Assembly: GCA_025024175.1 (NCBI GenBank)
Contig: QCXZ01000064.1
Location: 16,182,001 to 16,246,000 of the forward strand
Direction: 5' to 3'
DNA: 64,000 nucleotides
Source: Rhyzopertha dominica
Lineage: Eukaryota > Arthropoda > Insecta > Coleoptera > Bostrichidae
Under the pieces are notes generated by a model, which did not search any database, had not been told where the DNA came from, and worked only from the letters and a program-made list of their open reading frames with translations. A program made the translations under genes and the position numbers. Shown in pieces: positions 11,725 to 24,100 of this stretch (position 1 is its first letter; the number at the start of each line of letters is the position of its first letter).

Positions 11725-12372
11725 AGTGATTAACTACAGTAAACACATTTCTTTGGAAAAAAATGAACTTGTATGTGAAGTATACGGTTCCTAATTTGAT
11801 AGCTTGTAAAGTAGTAGTATGATTTGTCTTTTGTGTCCCAAAGAAGTACTAAGAGAATCATTTGGATACCATGATGACTTTCTAAAGTATGTTATCCAAG
11901 TTTGTTATATTAAAAAAACTGTATATATATTTTTTTACTTTCACGGAATTCGACACATGAACAGTATAACAGGGAAATCAAAAATAAAGTAATTTCCGTT
12001 TAGTTATAGCGCATACCTAATACACTTTAACCATAATATGCTCGTCTTATATTTTATACTCTAAATCTACGCCAAAGTGCTTTATCTACATTTTCTACAC
12101 GTGTAAGTAAAAACTATAATTTACACGTAAACGCCCATCACTGCCTGCTTCTCGCTAGGATACTTAGTTTCACGGTGTTCCGCACCTGACAATATGTGTC
12201 CAGCAACAGCAGATCTTCCTTATGTCATTATGCTGCGCCCCTTAAATGTTTTTCGATTTTACAATCTATGTTGCATCAAGTCTGCCCAGTGTAGGATTTC
12301 TCGAATTTGCAACACACAATTTTTGTACCATGTCTGCTAAAACGAGGGTGAATGCTTTCTGCGTCCATAAAT
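11725..12372. other. Non-coding stretch, nothing recognised
   Basis: This is unique AT-rich sequence between the satellite and the Penelope palindrome. CTGCTAAAA occurs at 12334-12342 and again just outside the right arm at 14693-14701, and may mark a target duplication. Confidence 0.4.
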
Positions 12373-12437
12373 ATAAGATAATATTTTGTCGGATAGATCG
12401 CTGTAACTTGAAAACACTGACAAAAAGTTAATAGTCT

Positions 12438-12470
12438 GACGTTTCGATTACACCTGTAATCTTTGTCAAA
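12438..12470 (-). ncRNA. Decayed hammerhead-ribozyme-like motif, left Penelope arm
   Basis: On the minus strand the order is TTGACAA, a hairpin GATTACAGGTGTAATC, then GAAAC and GTC. Penelope-like elements are known to carry minimal hammerheads with the order CTGANGA, stem II, GAAAC, GTC and a very short stem III. Here the first box has two changes (C to T and G to A), so activity is unlikely. The second box and cleavage triplet are intact. Confidence 0.45.
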
Positions 12471-12652
12471 GACGAAGAACCTCAAAATTTGTCTGACACA
12501 AGTTCAAACAAAATTTTGAAAGTAAATAAACAAATCACCAAGGATGCGAGACGTCAAAGAAACAACGTGCCAACCTGATAAAAAAGGAACCTAACGATGA
12601 AAAAGGAACTACCTACCTACTAGATATACACGAACTACTTGATAAAAGATAA

Positions 12653-13549
12653 CTACAAAATAGCTTTCCAAATGTCACCTAACTCATAATTTCCACAATC
12701 CCTATTAAAATTATTAGTATTCCTACAAATTTCTATAGCTTCTTTTATTAGACGTTTGTGATAATATTTTTCTCTATGTAAAATTTTTGTTTTATCAAAA
12801 TCAATCATGTGTTTAGTCAAATATGAGTGTTCAGCTACGGAAGATTTATCTATCTGTTGCAACCTAGTAGCTCGTATGTGTTCTTTCAAACGCGTACCTA
12901 CTTTTCTTTTAGTTTGACCTATGTAACACTTTCCGCAAGAACAAGTAATTTTGTAAACACCTTCACTTTCTAAATGTACTTTATCTTTAGTACAACTTAA
13001 AATTTTATCTAAATTATTATATGTACTATCAACAACTAAAATATCGTGTTTTCTAAGCATCCTCTTTAATTTTTCCGAAAGGCCTTGTACATAAAGCAAA
13101 CTCAACTTCAATTTGCTTTGTCGTGGCTGAGAATTTACTTGATTTGGATGAGCACTTTTATTAAAAACTGACCAAATATTCTTACTACTATAACCATTTC
13201 TCACTAGCGCTGATTTAAGATGATATATTTCTTTTTGTACAGAACTTTCATCTGATATCCTTTGTGCTCTAACAAATAACGTCCTAATAAGACTATTCTT
13301 TTGAGAAGTAGGGTGGTGAGATGTGGCATGTAAATATCTGTCTGTGTGTGTTGGTTTTCTGTAAACCTTGTGTCCTAACTGTCCAGTGTTTGTTCTGTAA
13401 ATTTGGACATCCAAGAAAGGTAAACTACCATTGCTTTCTAATTCCATAGTAAATTTTATGTCGGGATTTTGACTGTTCAAATGATTTAGAAACCTACCCA
13501 GCTCTTCTATACCGTGGGGACAAATAACAAAAGTGTCATCTACATCCAC
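12653..13549 (-). pseudogene. Penelope-like element RT C-terminus + GIY-YIG endonuclease (left arm)
   Basis: This 298-codon open frame encodes the last part of a Penelope-like reverse transcriptase and its GIY-YIG endonuclease, the enzymes for target-primed copying. Residues 1-9 hold the catalytic VDD motif (DVDDTFVI). Residues 40-75 hold the conserved LPFLDV and HKVYRKPTHTDRYLHA. The endonuclease follows, with GVYKITC (197-203), a CxCGKC cluster (203-208), YIG (209-211) and R220/E223/H224. The frame is intact but starts at the truncation point: the N-terminal RT domain (fingers and first catalytic Asp) is missing, so it cannot be autonomous. Cys at 186 and Leu at 152 differ from the right copy. 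Confidence 0.9.
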
Positions 13550-14410
13550 GGTATAGAAGAGCTGGGTAGGTTTCTAAATCATTTGAACAGTCAAAATCCC
13601 GACATAAAATTTACTATGGAATTAGAAAGCAATGGTAGTTTACCTTTCTTGGATGTTCAAATTTACAGAACAAACACTGGACAGTTAGGACACAAGGTTT
13701 ACAGAAAACCAACACACACAGACAGATATTTACATGCCACATCTCACCACCCTACTTCTCAAAAGAATAGTCTTATTAGGACGTTATTTGTTAGAGCACA
13801 AAGGATATCAGATGAAAGTTCTGTACAAAAAGAAATATATCATCTTAAATCAGCGCTAGTGAGAAATGGTTATAGTAGTAAGAATATTTGGTCAGTTTTT
13901 AATAAAAGTGCTCATCCAAATCAAGTAAATTCTCAGCCACGACAAAGCAAATTGAAGTTGAGTTTGCCTTATGTACAAGGCCTTTCGGAAAAATTAAAGA
14001 GGATGCTTAGAAAACACGATATTTTAGTTGTTGATAGTACATATAATGATTTAGATAAAATTTTAAGTTCTACTAAAGATAAAGTACATTTAGAAAGTGA
14101 AAGTGTTTACAAAATTACTTGTTCTTGCGGAAAGTGTTACATAGGTCAAACTAAAAGAAAAGTAGGAACGCGTTTGAAAGAACACATACGAGCTACTAGG
14201 TTGCAACAGATAGATAAATCTTCTGTAGCTGAACACTCATATTTGACTAAACACATGATTGATTTTGATAAAACAAAAATTTTACATAGAGAAAAATGTT
14301 ATCACAAACGTCTAATAAAAGAAGCTATAGAAATTTGTAGGAATACTAATAATTTTAATAGGGATTGTGGAAATTATGAGTTAGGTGACATTTGGAAGGC
14401 TATTTTGTAG
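13546..14410 (+). pseudogene. Penelope-like element RT C-terminus + GIY-YIG endonuclease (right arm)
   Basis: This is the mirror copy of the left-arm frame. It shares everything from HGIEELGRF to the C-terminal GDIWKAIL, including the GIY-YIG core (ESVYKITC, CGKCYIG, TRLKEH). Changes from the left copy are Pro152, Asp179, Ser186, Ser197 and Cys262 (left numbering). The open frame begins upstream at 13514, but its first residues come from the palindrome centre read backwards and are not element sequence. The RT catalytic VDD is absent, so this copy is shorter at its 5' end than the left one. Confidence 0.9.
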
Positions 14411-14591
14411 TTATCTTTTATCAAGTAGTTCGTGTATATCTAGTAGGTAGGTAGTTCCTTTTTCATCGTTAGGTTCCTTTTTTATCAGGTTGGCACGTTG
14501 TTTCTTTGACGTCTCGCATCCTTGGTGATTTGTTTATTTACTTTCAAAATTTTGTTTGAACTTGTGTCAGACAAATTTTGAGGTTCTTCGT

Positions 14592-14625
14592 CTTTGACAA
14601 ATATTACAGGTGTAATCGAAACGTC
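14592..14625 (+). ncRNA. Decayed hammerhead-ribozyme-like motif, right Penelope arm
   Basis: This is the mirror of the left-arm motif: TTGACAA (14594-14600), hairpin ATTACAGGTGTAAT (14603-14616), CGAAAC (14617-14622), GTC (14623-14625). One base at the foot of stem II differs from the left arm, which weakens that pair. The same two core changes are present. Confidence 0.45.
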
Positions 14626-14701
14626 AGACTATTAACTTTTTGTCAGTGTTTTCAAGTGACAGCGATCTATCCGACAAAATATTATCTTATGACTGCTAAA
14701 A

Positions 14702-16396
14702 GCTAAACCAAATGAAGTAATAAAAGCCACCGTCCATCTCACAGATCAGCCGCCATCTGACTAAGGGAATTTATGTTATTTTCACAATAAATTTTGCTTC
14801 CTAAACCGGACACTACTATTAACGGTTTATTATAAAGAAAATCTGTAAATTTGTCAAAAGCAGTTTTTCTATTATTAATTACACAATTTGGTTTGCCGGA
14901 TCTATTATAATTTTTAAGTCAACAAATCTATAAACCGAAGTTTTTGCTTTACTTTATCAAATTTAATTCGATTAGTTTGAAGTCTCTGGGGCTGGGTAAG
15001 TTGATGCAACTCTTGTAAGCTGTCGCGTCGCATGACTCGGATACTTTCTGAAGAAGCTGGCAGTATAAAAGCAAAGTAACTAGGGAAACACCAGAACAAT
15101 CTATCCCGAAGAACCTCTTTCAATGGACACATCCATGAAAATCTACCTTTAATTATCCTTTACTTACCTACTGATATAAATACTGTTTAGTTTTTATTAT
15201 TCCATTAAAATTGCATATTTACTACTCCCATTTGGCAATAGCTACCTACTATAATGCTTCGACTTTGTACTCAGGTATAGTCATAAGCAGTGACCAATAA
15301 AATAGAGTACGACCAAAATAAAAGTTACCATTAAAAATCTGTAGCCCACCGAGACAGAATTCAGATACGCCTCGAAGGCCAGAGTTAATTTGAGTGGAAA
15401 AGCCACTGAATTATGAATGAAACAAAACGTCGTGGACTTCCTGGCGCACCTACGATAACGCCGCTAATATACATCCGCAAGGCGCCTGTAAAATGCACGA
15501 AGAATGCCCCCAGAAAGTGTTATGCAAGTTTTTATAGGCTACACGTCGCGATATGTGTTTTTATTCGCCATATTTTTATTTTATGGGGACGGGTTCAAAT
15601 AGAGCACTTCCGTCTCGCTCTCGGGGGGAATCCAAGGTACTTCCGGGGTTGCACGGGACGGCTTCTGTCGGACGTCCGCAAGACGGGCCCTCTGCTGTTC
15701 GGCCTGCTGCGTTAATGCGAACTGTGATCGTTCCGGTCCCTTTATTCCATTCTGCCGTCTAAGTTTTAAAACAAAGCGACAGTAAAGATGCTTATCTGTA
15801 GGTTTTATGGAAGTCTCCATTCGTGACGTTGATTTCGAACCTTGGCGTCCACGTTTAATAATTTTGGGTATAACTATGCAAGAATAAACAGAGATAATAT
15901 TATAATAATTTACATCAAGTCAATCTAAAAGATTCTGCGTGAGCCTACACATAAAAAGAAATTAAATAGAGAGATGTTCGCTTTAGAGAGCCACTGAATA
16001 GTGAGCCATCCAATTTCAAACACCTTTGTTGACTGCCTTTGAATATGATTATGCCAATGCCACAAAATGCGTCAAATGTTTCATCCAGTGTTGTAATTTG
16101 CTCCCATTGCTAACACAACATTTCCATTGTAACGTACCAGGCTTAATTGCATTTAATGCCTGAGGCAAACATTAGTTACATTTTTTAGAAATCAATGGGT
16201 TTTTGGCTTCAAAAAGAATTAAAGGCTCAATGTGATGGTCTTCTGCAAAGTGATTTAATTATCACTATACCTGTAAAATTGTGCGATACAGTAATATTGT
16301 TGGACTACGAAAAAAACAAAAAAAAATGCACAAGAAGAGGGGAGAAGATTAAAAATAAATGCCACCTTGTTATTCGTCGCTAGCTAATAAAGAGAT
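14702..16396. other. Non-coding stretch with a GC-balanced island
   Basis: There is no supported gene. From about 15390 to 15840 the sequence is much more GC-balanced than its surroundings, with T-rich homeodomain-like sites (TTTTATAGG, TTTTATGGGG). Overlapping short frames on both strands show no domain. It is a candidate conserved non-coding element, inferred from composition only. Confidence 0.45.
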
Positions 16397-16399
16397 AAT

Positions 16400-17098
16400 A
16401 GGGTGTTTGCGGTTACCGTGGATATTAATACCGTAAACGCTAAAATCACATGACTGAGATACGGTATTTCAAACTGACAGAATGGGTAGTTTACAGTTTG
16501 CGAACGACGTCACTTGACGTATAACGCAACCAACATAAACTATAATATGGAAGCAGTTATTGATGCAGTTGCATTTGGCGAATTCAATGAAAATGGTGTG
16601 AAAGATGCCTTCACACATGGGTATTTACAAAAAAGCAGACACACTGAGAAAATAAATATAAGAGCGATTAAATTTGGATGTATCAAACACAAAACAATGT
16701 CTGCACATCCAAACATCAAATGGTTGCAGCATCATATACAGAGTTACATCGCAAAAACTAAAAAAGAACAAATCGAGATGTTCCACATGGTCTTTCAAAG
16801 CACCCAAAGTAAATTTCTTGCCTGTTGCTTCAACACTCTTAGCGTGGATCGTCGCCCATCAACTCGCATCTTCGAAAGTATTTTGTGCTAGCACTTCATG
16901 CAAAAGATCTAAATCGACCCGTATCCCAAAGCGCAGCCGTTTATTTTCTTGTCATCATATTACACACCACCCGGTATCGTGATACGGTATATCATGTCAA
17001 ATAGCGTATTCCCGTAACGCTAAACATTACGGTAAAATGCTGCTCCAGGTGACGTTACCGTTTACAGTATTCTCCACACCGGTATTCGCAAACTCCCT
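16400..17098. mobile_element. Non-autonomous TIR DNA transposon (0.7 kb)
   Basis: The ends are imperfect inverted repeats of about 45 bp: the left starts AGGGTGTTTGCGGTTACCG, and the right, read inward, starts AGGGAGTTTGCGAATACCG; both continue to a shared GTAAACG. AAT flanks both sides (16397-16399, 17099-17101). TACCG/CGGTA motifs recur many times within about 120 bp of each end, as in subterminal transposase-binding regions. The internal frame 16514-16891 has no recognisable transposase domain. The superfamily is unsettled; a 3-bp duplication would fit PIF/Harbinger. Confidence 0.75.
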
Positions 17099-17417
17099 AA
17101 TGTAAGGGTCTCCCAAACATGCTAAAACGAGTTCGTTTTTTCTTTATGTTCCACTTGCATACTTGGTTTGCTTTTACCGTTATAGAAGAATATAAGATCA
17201 ATTTATTAAACCATATTTTCATACAATTCATGTCACTTTGGGACGGTTAAGAAGTACCCATAATACCGAATGTGTGTAGCAGCACGTTGGCTCAAACTAT
17301 CACATACCTATCGTTACCAGACAACGGACGAATCATATAGCATTGTCCAATTTCTCAAAAAGGTCTTGTACAACATCACCTGGCCTCTTTTCCTGTAACA
17401 CTATTAACTTACGATCT

Positions 17418-18120
17418 TATTTGGAAGCAACTACTCCTGCAATGATCAAATCAGCAACAGTTCTTTCAAAAAAAATTTTTATGTTTTCTGAAGAATGCCT
17501 TAATAGCTGGAACGGTGAAAAACAGCAAAAATATGAAAAATTCGCAAAAAAGCGCACCATACAGGAGGCAACGAAAAAAAGAGCAAAAATTGTTATTGTT
17601 AATAGAGTTTGCTTAATACTACAAGCAGAAAGATATAAACTTTTCGAAAAGTTATGCCTGAACCGCTTCACATGACGCTTTATATTATTACATTTTCACA
17701 CCATACGTAAACATAACTTAAAAAAGTAAATCCCAGACTTCGTGCTCAAAACTTTTGCCATTATTGTTACATTGTAAGTTGATGATAATCAATATTAAAA
17801 AGTGCTGAAGTTTTTTTAAGAATGCCCTAATTGTTAGAGAGCAAAAGAAAAATGTTAAGTGAAAATATGTAAAATTCGCAAGAATGTACAGCATACAGAA
17901 AGCAAAACACAAATGTGCCAAAACTGATATCGTTTACTACTAGTATATTCTGCTTAATATCATAAGCGGGAATATAGATACTTATAGACACTTAGTTCTT
18001 TGAATGAGATATCTTATAAGTTTCACACAAAGCTTATAAGTGTTCACAGATTTCGCACTCAATACTGCTGCTATTTTTAATACATTGTATAAGTAATAAT
18101 AATATTACCATCGTGGATTA
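17418..18120. repeat. Diverged tandem repeat, period about 315-320 bp
   Basis: Blocks around 17485-17645 and 17805-17965 align with a shift near 320 bp (for example AAAATATG...AAATTCGCAA, then CATACAG, then GCTTAATA). The block at 17733-17790 aligns with 18046-18105 at a similar shift. In translation the first copy (frame 17343-17675) shares a KYxKFA...IQxA...AK pattern with the second, which has stops. It could be an old satellite or a tandemly duplicated coding segment that decayed. Confidence 0.55.
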
Positions 18121-21100
18121 TGGTTAGCAAAAGGATATTTTCTGTTGCTTTATTTAGAACAAAATGGTTCTCCCAAATAAACACACACACACAGTTGTGT
18201 ATACTTTATTGGCGTGAAGTAAACAAGTACGTCCTACATCTTACGTTTCCAAGTTATTATACTTCGAGCTGACTTAACCCAATCATAAATGTTGTGCTAC
18301 ACTCATAATTCCAGCACCTAAAAAACTCTCCAAACAACAACAACCAGTAGAGCACTGATATTATATAAGCAGTTTTGAGCGAAACATGGCAGTCTTGGCG
18401 GTCCTGTAATGATTTCAATAATCAAGTGTCAACATCTATTGATGTGTAAATATCCATAATAGAAATAGACTGATAAAATACTAAAAGCATGACGTAGCGA
18501 TTCTCCGACGGATACACTGCTACTCTACAGCGCACTGCGTTGCACCAAGATATTGTGGAGTAGGTATAGTGTCTTTAGCATCTCCGTCTTAGTTACAGAT
18601 TACAGCCCTCTACAACGATCACCGCGGCCTTGGTGGTCCTTCCTCATTTATTGATAGGGGCGCTGTAATCAATCATTTTATAGATTTGTGTGGTTGTGTC
18701 AAGATTTGTTTAGTTTAGTCCGTGTAGCTTTAAGACTTGTGCAGTTTTGAATAATGTTTTTTTAATAAGACATAAAACGGGTTTTAAGTGCTAGGTCTAA
18801 CGCTTATTGTGTTTAAACGTCACCGTTCGTCCGCGAATGTAATGGAAGAATTGATACAAAATGTTACCTTTTTTATGAATCTAAATGTCCGTCCTCTTGT
18901 ATATAGAAAATAATATGCAAGAAAGAAAGCACAGTAAAAGTAAAAAAGGAACTAATGTAAAGGTAAAATACATGTGCACGCTTATTCAACTTCCGCAATT
19001 TCTTTGTAGAGGACTGTAACTATACCTACTTCTAACTTTTTGTTTTACTATCTGCTGCCGATTTGAATACCTTAATTACGATGTGGCATAAACTCCTTTG
19101 ATTACAAAGAAAATGGTTTAAGATAAAATAAAGTCCATGTAAACCTAGGCTTAACTCCTAAAGCATATGAAGTCACTTGAAGGTACGTAAATGACGAAGT
19201 TTTACAAAACTGCTAGAGAAAGAAACATCATGTTTCCAAAAACAGAAAAAAAAGTAGTATTTAACTGAAATGTGTAAAAAGAAATAATAACACTGCATGA
19301 ACGATTTCTCTAATTCTGTAAGAATATTAAATTCTCATGTCATTCACGCCGGCAAAGGAACGAAAAAGCAAAAACATGTTTATCAAACGTCGAGAGCTTA
19401 TTAGCGACAGGCTTCCCTCTATCGCAAACGTTCAAAGGCAAGAGCGATCAGCGAATTCGGGTGGAACCCTATAAGACAGGAATATTATGGTGGAACAGCG
19501 TGAGCTATCTCTACCGATTCCTATTAGTTCATAAAATGACAAGCTTAGCAAGCGCATAATAATTCCCTCAGCAGCTCCAATTCGGCGTAGTTAAATGGGT
19601 TATCCATTTTCCAAGGGGTCGTCGTGGGTAAAGCAGGCCTAAATCACTGCATATAAAACGGAGTGCAAATGATGAGCGAATCTAAATTGGTTCGAGAAGT
19701 TATAGAGGCCATTTCTAAACCAGGATCCTCTCCTAAACCAGCATCGCTTAAAGGCGAGGGTAAGCTCGTCAGCACACTGCAGCTAACAAGTATCGATTGC
19801 TGATCCCTTTTACGGCGGCTCATAGCCATCTCAGAACTGTAGTGTCGACAGACGGAGACGGTCGTAGACGTCTCTCTTATATAAAGGGACTTGTCTGGAA
19901 TCATTGTTATTTTTACGAGCCTTTCATCAATTCTGTACCCAGAGTAAAACTTTCGGCCGTCACACTGACGCGGCGTATTTCTTTACAACTGTCGTAATGC
20001 CGCGATGAGTTACGTCTATAACGCCCAGAAAACTACTCGAATACAACAATAACTGGTTTATTCCATTCTATAAAGTAACGGCTTTTGTTACGAGGGTTTG
20101 AAACAAATTTTATATGGAAGTTAAGTGCTGTTATTTTGATTGCGTTCGGCCCGGAAAAGTTAAATGTTGGTATTATATTTAGAGTAGGAAACTATTCCAA
20201 ATGGCAAACGGTACTTGGTGAGGTAGGTGGTAGTGTAAATAGAAAAGAAAACCCCATACAAATTGTTTCTGAGGGAAAGATTTTTTTATTTACATGTAGC
20301 AGTGTTGTGTAAAGTGAGTGCAAAAAAGACTCTGGTTATGCACTATAACTGAAACAATAAGCTTCATAGTTGCAGATTGTGCGAACACCTTGTTGCTACT
20401 TGACGTTTCTCCAAAAAACGTTTTGGGCGTTTTCAGAAATTTTAAATAGCTTTACGTAAATGCAAACGAAAAAATCACTTATCTGGCATTAGCTATAGCT
20501 CCAGCATCAAGCTTTTACCTGTAGTTGTCGGGTTCAAGAAAGCAGACGCCTGCAATACTTTGACTGCAAGATTACAGAAAGTTAAGCTCTGCAAAGGCGA
20601 AAGGACCGTTCTTTTACGTTGAAGTTGTAAAAGCACTTTGTCAGTGCGATTCAGTACCATCCAGAAACTGAAAGGACATCTCACTTATTCATTATAATTA
20701 AATTTTCATATCGTTGATTACAGAGGAATGACAGAAAATATTAGATGTTGATGGACGCAGATAATATACTAATAATAATACTGACACAATATATCAATGT
20801 AATGTTAAACCGTCGCGCACAAATTACGTTTTCCTTGAACGGCAGGCTTTGAAATGTCTTTTGTTTGTTTGCAGGTTTTCGAACGAGCCATCGTTAGCTA
20901 GTTAGATAGTTCTCCTAAGTAAGAATAATAAAATTGATGCTCCTTTATGATCCAGAGTTCTATTTAAGCTTCTCTTAATCAGACTATTCATTAATGGTAA
21001 CATGCCATAAAATTATTGGCCCATAGTCAAACGTATAAGTAGTGAAACTATACTCTCAAGTTTCTAGGGCATAAGTAAATTAATTCGTACATTATTTCGT

Positions 21101-24100
21101 TTCAATACGAGGGGTTGCCAGATGTCTAAGAATACGTGAAAGTAGACTCTTCAAGTTTTTTTCCGTTTCTATAAAGGACGCGACCTTTTGTGACGAGCAA
21201 GACATCTTTGGAAATGACTGTTTTCCTCTCAAACTCCGTACCTTTATATCAAAATTCCCTCTGGTTAGTAATAATCAGTTAATTCGATCGCTCAATTTGC
21301 ACATATGCAATAAATAGATTAGACTACAGCTTGGCAAAAGGTTGTTATTTTGTTAGTGAAGGGCTGTTATTCTGACGTATTTTCAAAATCAAATTGTAAG
21401 ACAGGAAACCGAGGTGAGGTTAACTAGACCCAGTACAGACCAATCACATTCTAGCCAGAAAACCAATAAAGTAATGTATTTTTACGAAATTTTACATAGC
21501 TTTGTTTTATTCTTCATACAAATCGGTAGTTCATGGTGTTTTGGCTCAGCTTGCAATGTACACCGATTAACGCTAGATTTGGCAAAGACTGTTACATGAT
21601 ACTTTAACGTAAGGTTGCCAGTTGTGTTGAATGCCTAGACTCGCTGATTCATATTGAAGCATATTATATTAATTTTTCTCTATTTCTAAAATTGTTTTGG
21701 TCACTCAAGTTAGTCTCGCGATAACTGAGATTTAGTCACAGAGGTTTTCGATGTATCTAAAGAGTAATTTGGCTAAATTGTTTGGAATAAATAAATTCTA
21801 GGGTCCTCGTAATTTCGATAAAGTGCATAAGTAGCGTCTGCCAAGTTAGTCAAGTGTGATTCAAGTGTGGGCCTTATTATTAATTTCCGGTTGAACGTTA
21901 TTCTCCAGTATTTTTAATTATACCTTGTAAAAGATGTAAGAAATATTTGATTTCTTGATTGTTCCGAACTGGAGTTGTAGTCCTTTCGTAGGGCCTTATA
22001 AGATTCGGAAGTAATAATTAATAAGTAATTTCCTGTTCTAGTCATGTCACGCTCAGGTACAGCTCTCGTCTTTATGGCGCCTGTACACATTACCTAAACA
22101 AGTGTTTAATCGTCATTTCTTTGGCTTAGGTAGTTTTGAGGTAGTACTCCTGAAAAGACATCGACAGCTCTTTGAAGTAAGGGACAACTGGAGTGAAAAT
22201 ACAAAAAACATTGTCAAACCTTTTTAGAAGGTGTAACTATCCGTTTAGCTATTATTTTGCACCAAATAATGTAGCCGTCAGTCTCGTACGACGTTTGCTT
22301 ACTTGTACTAGACGAACGGAGATAAGTTTCCTAAACGCCCAATGCGGTTTTGAATGAAACTTCAAATTTTGTTTTCACACAGTCTGCCAACAAAATTTTG
22401 TTATATTACCGGTTTACAGCGCAAAATCCTTAATTCTTGTACATGAGGAAGCGTCCAAGTAACGATGCAGCAGAAACATTGCTTAGTTAAGCATTTATAA
22501 TTTATTACATGCAAGTTCAATCTGGAGGAAACTTGAGCGCAATACTGGGGAGGAAGTAAGTAACCTTCAAACTTGGAAACTTAAAATTGATTAGAGCGTG
22601 GACCAATAAAAATATAGTGTTTACCAGCAAAATCAATATTACGATTCATATTTTTATCATCGTTCGTACATTACAATTAAAATTAAGGCATTGGAGATGA
22701 ATGTTGGAATACCATCAAAGCTAATAAACATTCAGTTTATGAACGGTCTGATAATTTAGGCATTTTTATTTAAAGCTCGATGATGAGCCAAGCAACTTCA
22801 AATAAGCAACATAGAGATTGCAGGACACATAAAAAATGTCAAAAACCAATTAAACAAGCTATTCGGATGTAGGTGTTATCCTGTAATCAATTATTTCGTG
22901 CCAGTGATCGTATTATGATGAGGGTTGAAATGTGGGTGGAACAGCGATTAGTGGGTTAAAAATGCCGCCACACGAGCTAGCTGTCAACAACCTAATAAAT
23001 AATTTCCAATATGTTCTGAATTAGGCAGGATGTATATTAAAGTATAAGTATCTTGGAGATAATTAAACGACAGTGCATAACACGAATAAACTAACAGTGT
23101 ACAAAAATTCAAGTCTCACAGCGCAGTCCTTCCACCGAAAACATTATAAGATCTCAAATAACACCAAGTAAGTTATTTTAGTTAGTACATTTATAATGAA
23201 CATAACAGTATTATAAGTCCTTATTTCTAAAGTATATTTAATGACTTGGCAATCGCATGGCAACATGATAAAATAGTAGCCTATCCTTAAGTAATTATAT
23301 TTGTTGCGACAGGATTATTATATTTATTATAGAAATACAGTTGTTTAATATTGACAAGAAATTAATCCGCCTGTGGCGGCACATTTCTTGCTAGAACCGG
23401 GCTTCCCTTAGATACAGGGATCCCTTGGTCAATAAAAAGTTGGCTATCAGAAGTGGGATCTATTGAGGGATGAAAGGCTGCTGGCCGTCGTACCTCGGTC
23501 ACGTGTATAAAAGGCTGTGCGCTTGTAATGCAAAAACTAAAAAGAAAAACTCGTAGAAAGCTTGCCATGGAAGCTGAGAGTAAGATTATTGTCATGTAAG
23601 AAACTACTCAAAAGCATGCCATAGAAGTGAAGAGTGTGATTAGAAAGCTTTTCCTGGAAGTGGAGAGGGATTGCAGTTATGTAACAATCTCGGGAGCAAA
23701 GGCCTACGCCACTGCGTTATGATTCCCGGTGGGAGCCAATAGATTTTTTTAATTAGTCTCTATACCCACTAAAACTACAGGCAACAACATCTAAACAAAC
23801 TAATACCATTCTGGATTGTTCACTGGAGACAGTGATAGATCCCTGATAATCTATACAATTATGTGAAAAATTATTTTACAGTAAATGTAAGCTGATTGAA
23901 AACCTTTTTTACAAGACAGTAACTAAAAACCGTACTCTCTTTAACGATTTACGCAAGGCTTTTATATATGTAAAGTATAACATTCTCCTGTGAACTTGTT
24001 CTATACAAACGTTAAATAATTAACCTAAGTATGTTTTTGCAGTACGAAATACCCGCCGAGGCAGTGAAAGTATAAATCAGCTCATATCACTTATCAGGTA

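Larger units (their letters stand above)
12373..14690. repeat. Near-perfect palindrome of two Penelope-like elements
   Basis: The arms 12373-13517 and 13546-14690 are each 1145 bp and align as reverse complements without an indel that I can see. Substitutions are few (five amino-acid changes in 286 shared residues, plus scattered silent ones). The 28-bp centre (13518-13545) belongs to the left copy only and adds a few codons of its reverse transcriptase. Both copies are 5'-truncated and face head-to-head, with their 3' parts outward. A single-stranded form would fold into a hairpin of over 1.1 kb. Confidence 0.97.

Noticed and set aside
13514..13545. Start of the right Penelope frame at 13514
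   Set aside because: The first residues come from the palindrome centre read on the opposite strand; the element sequence begins at 13546.
19876..19890. TATATAAAGG core-promoter-like string
   Set aside because: Same reason: nothing downstream to support transcription.
23500..23514. CACGTG directly followed by TATAAAAGG, resembling a core promoter
   Set aside because: No reading frame or transcript-like region downstream; such words occur by chance in AT-rich DNA.
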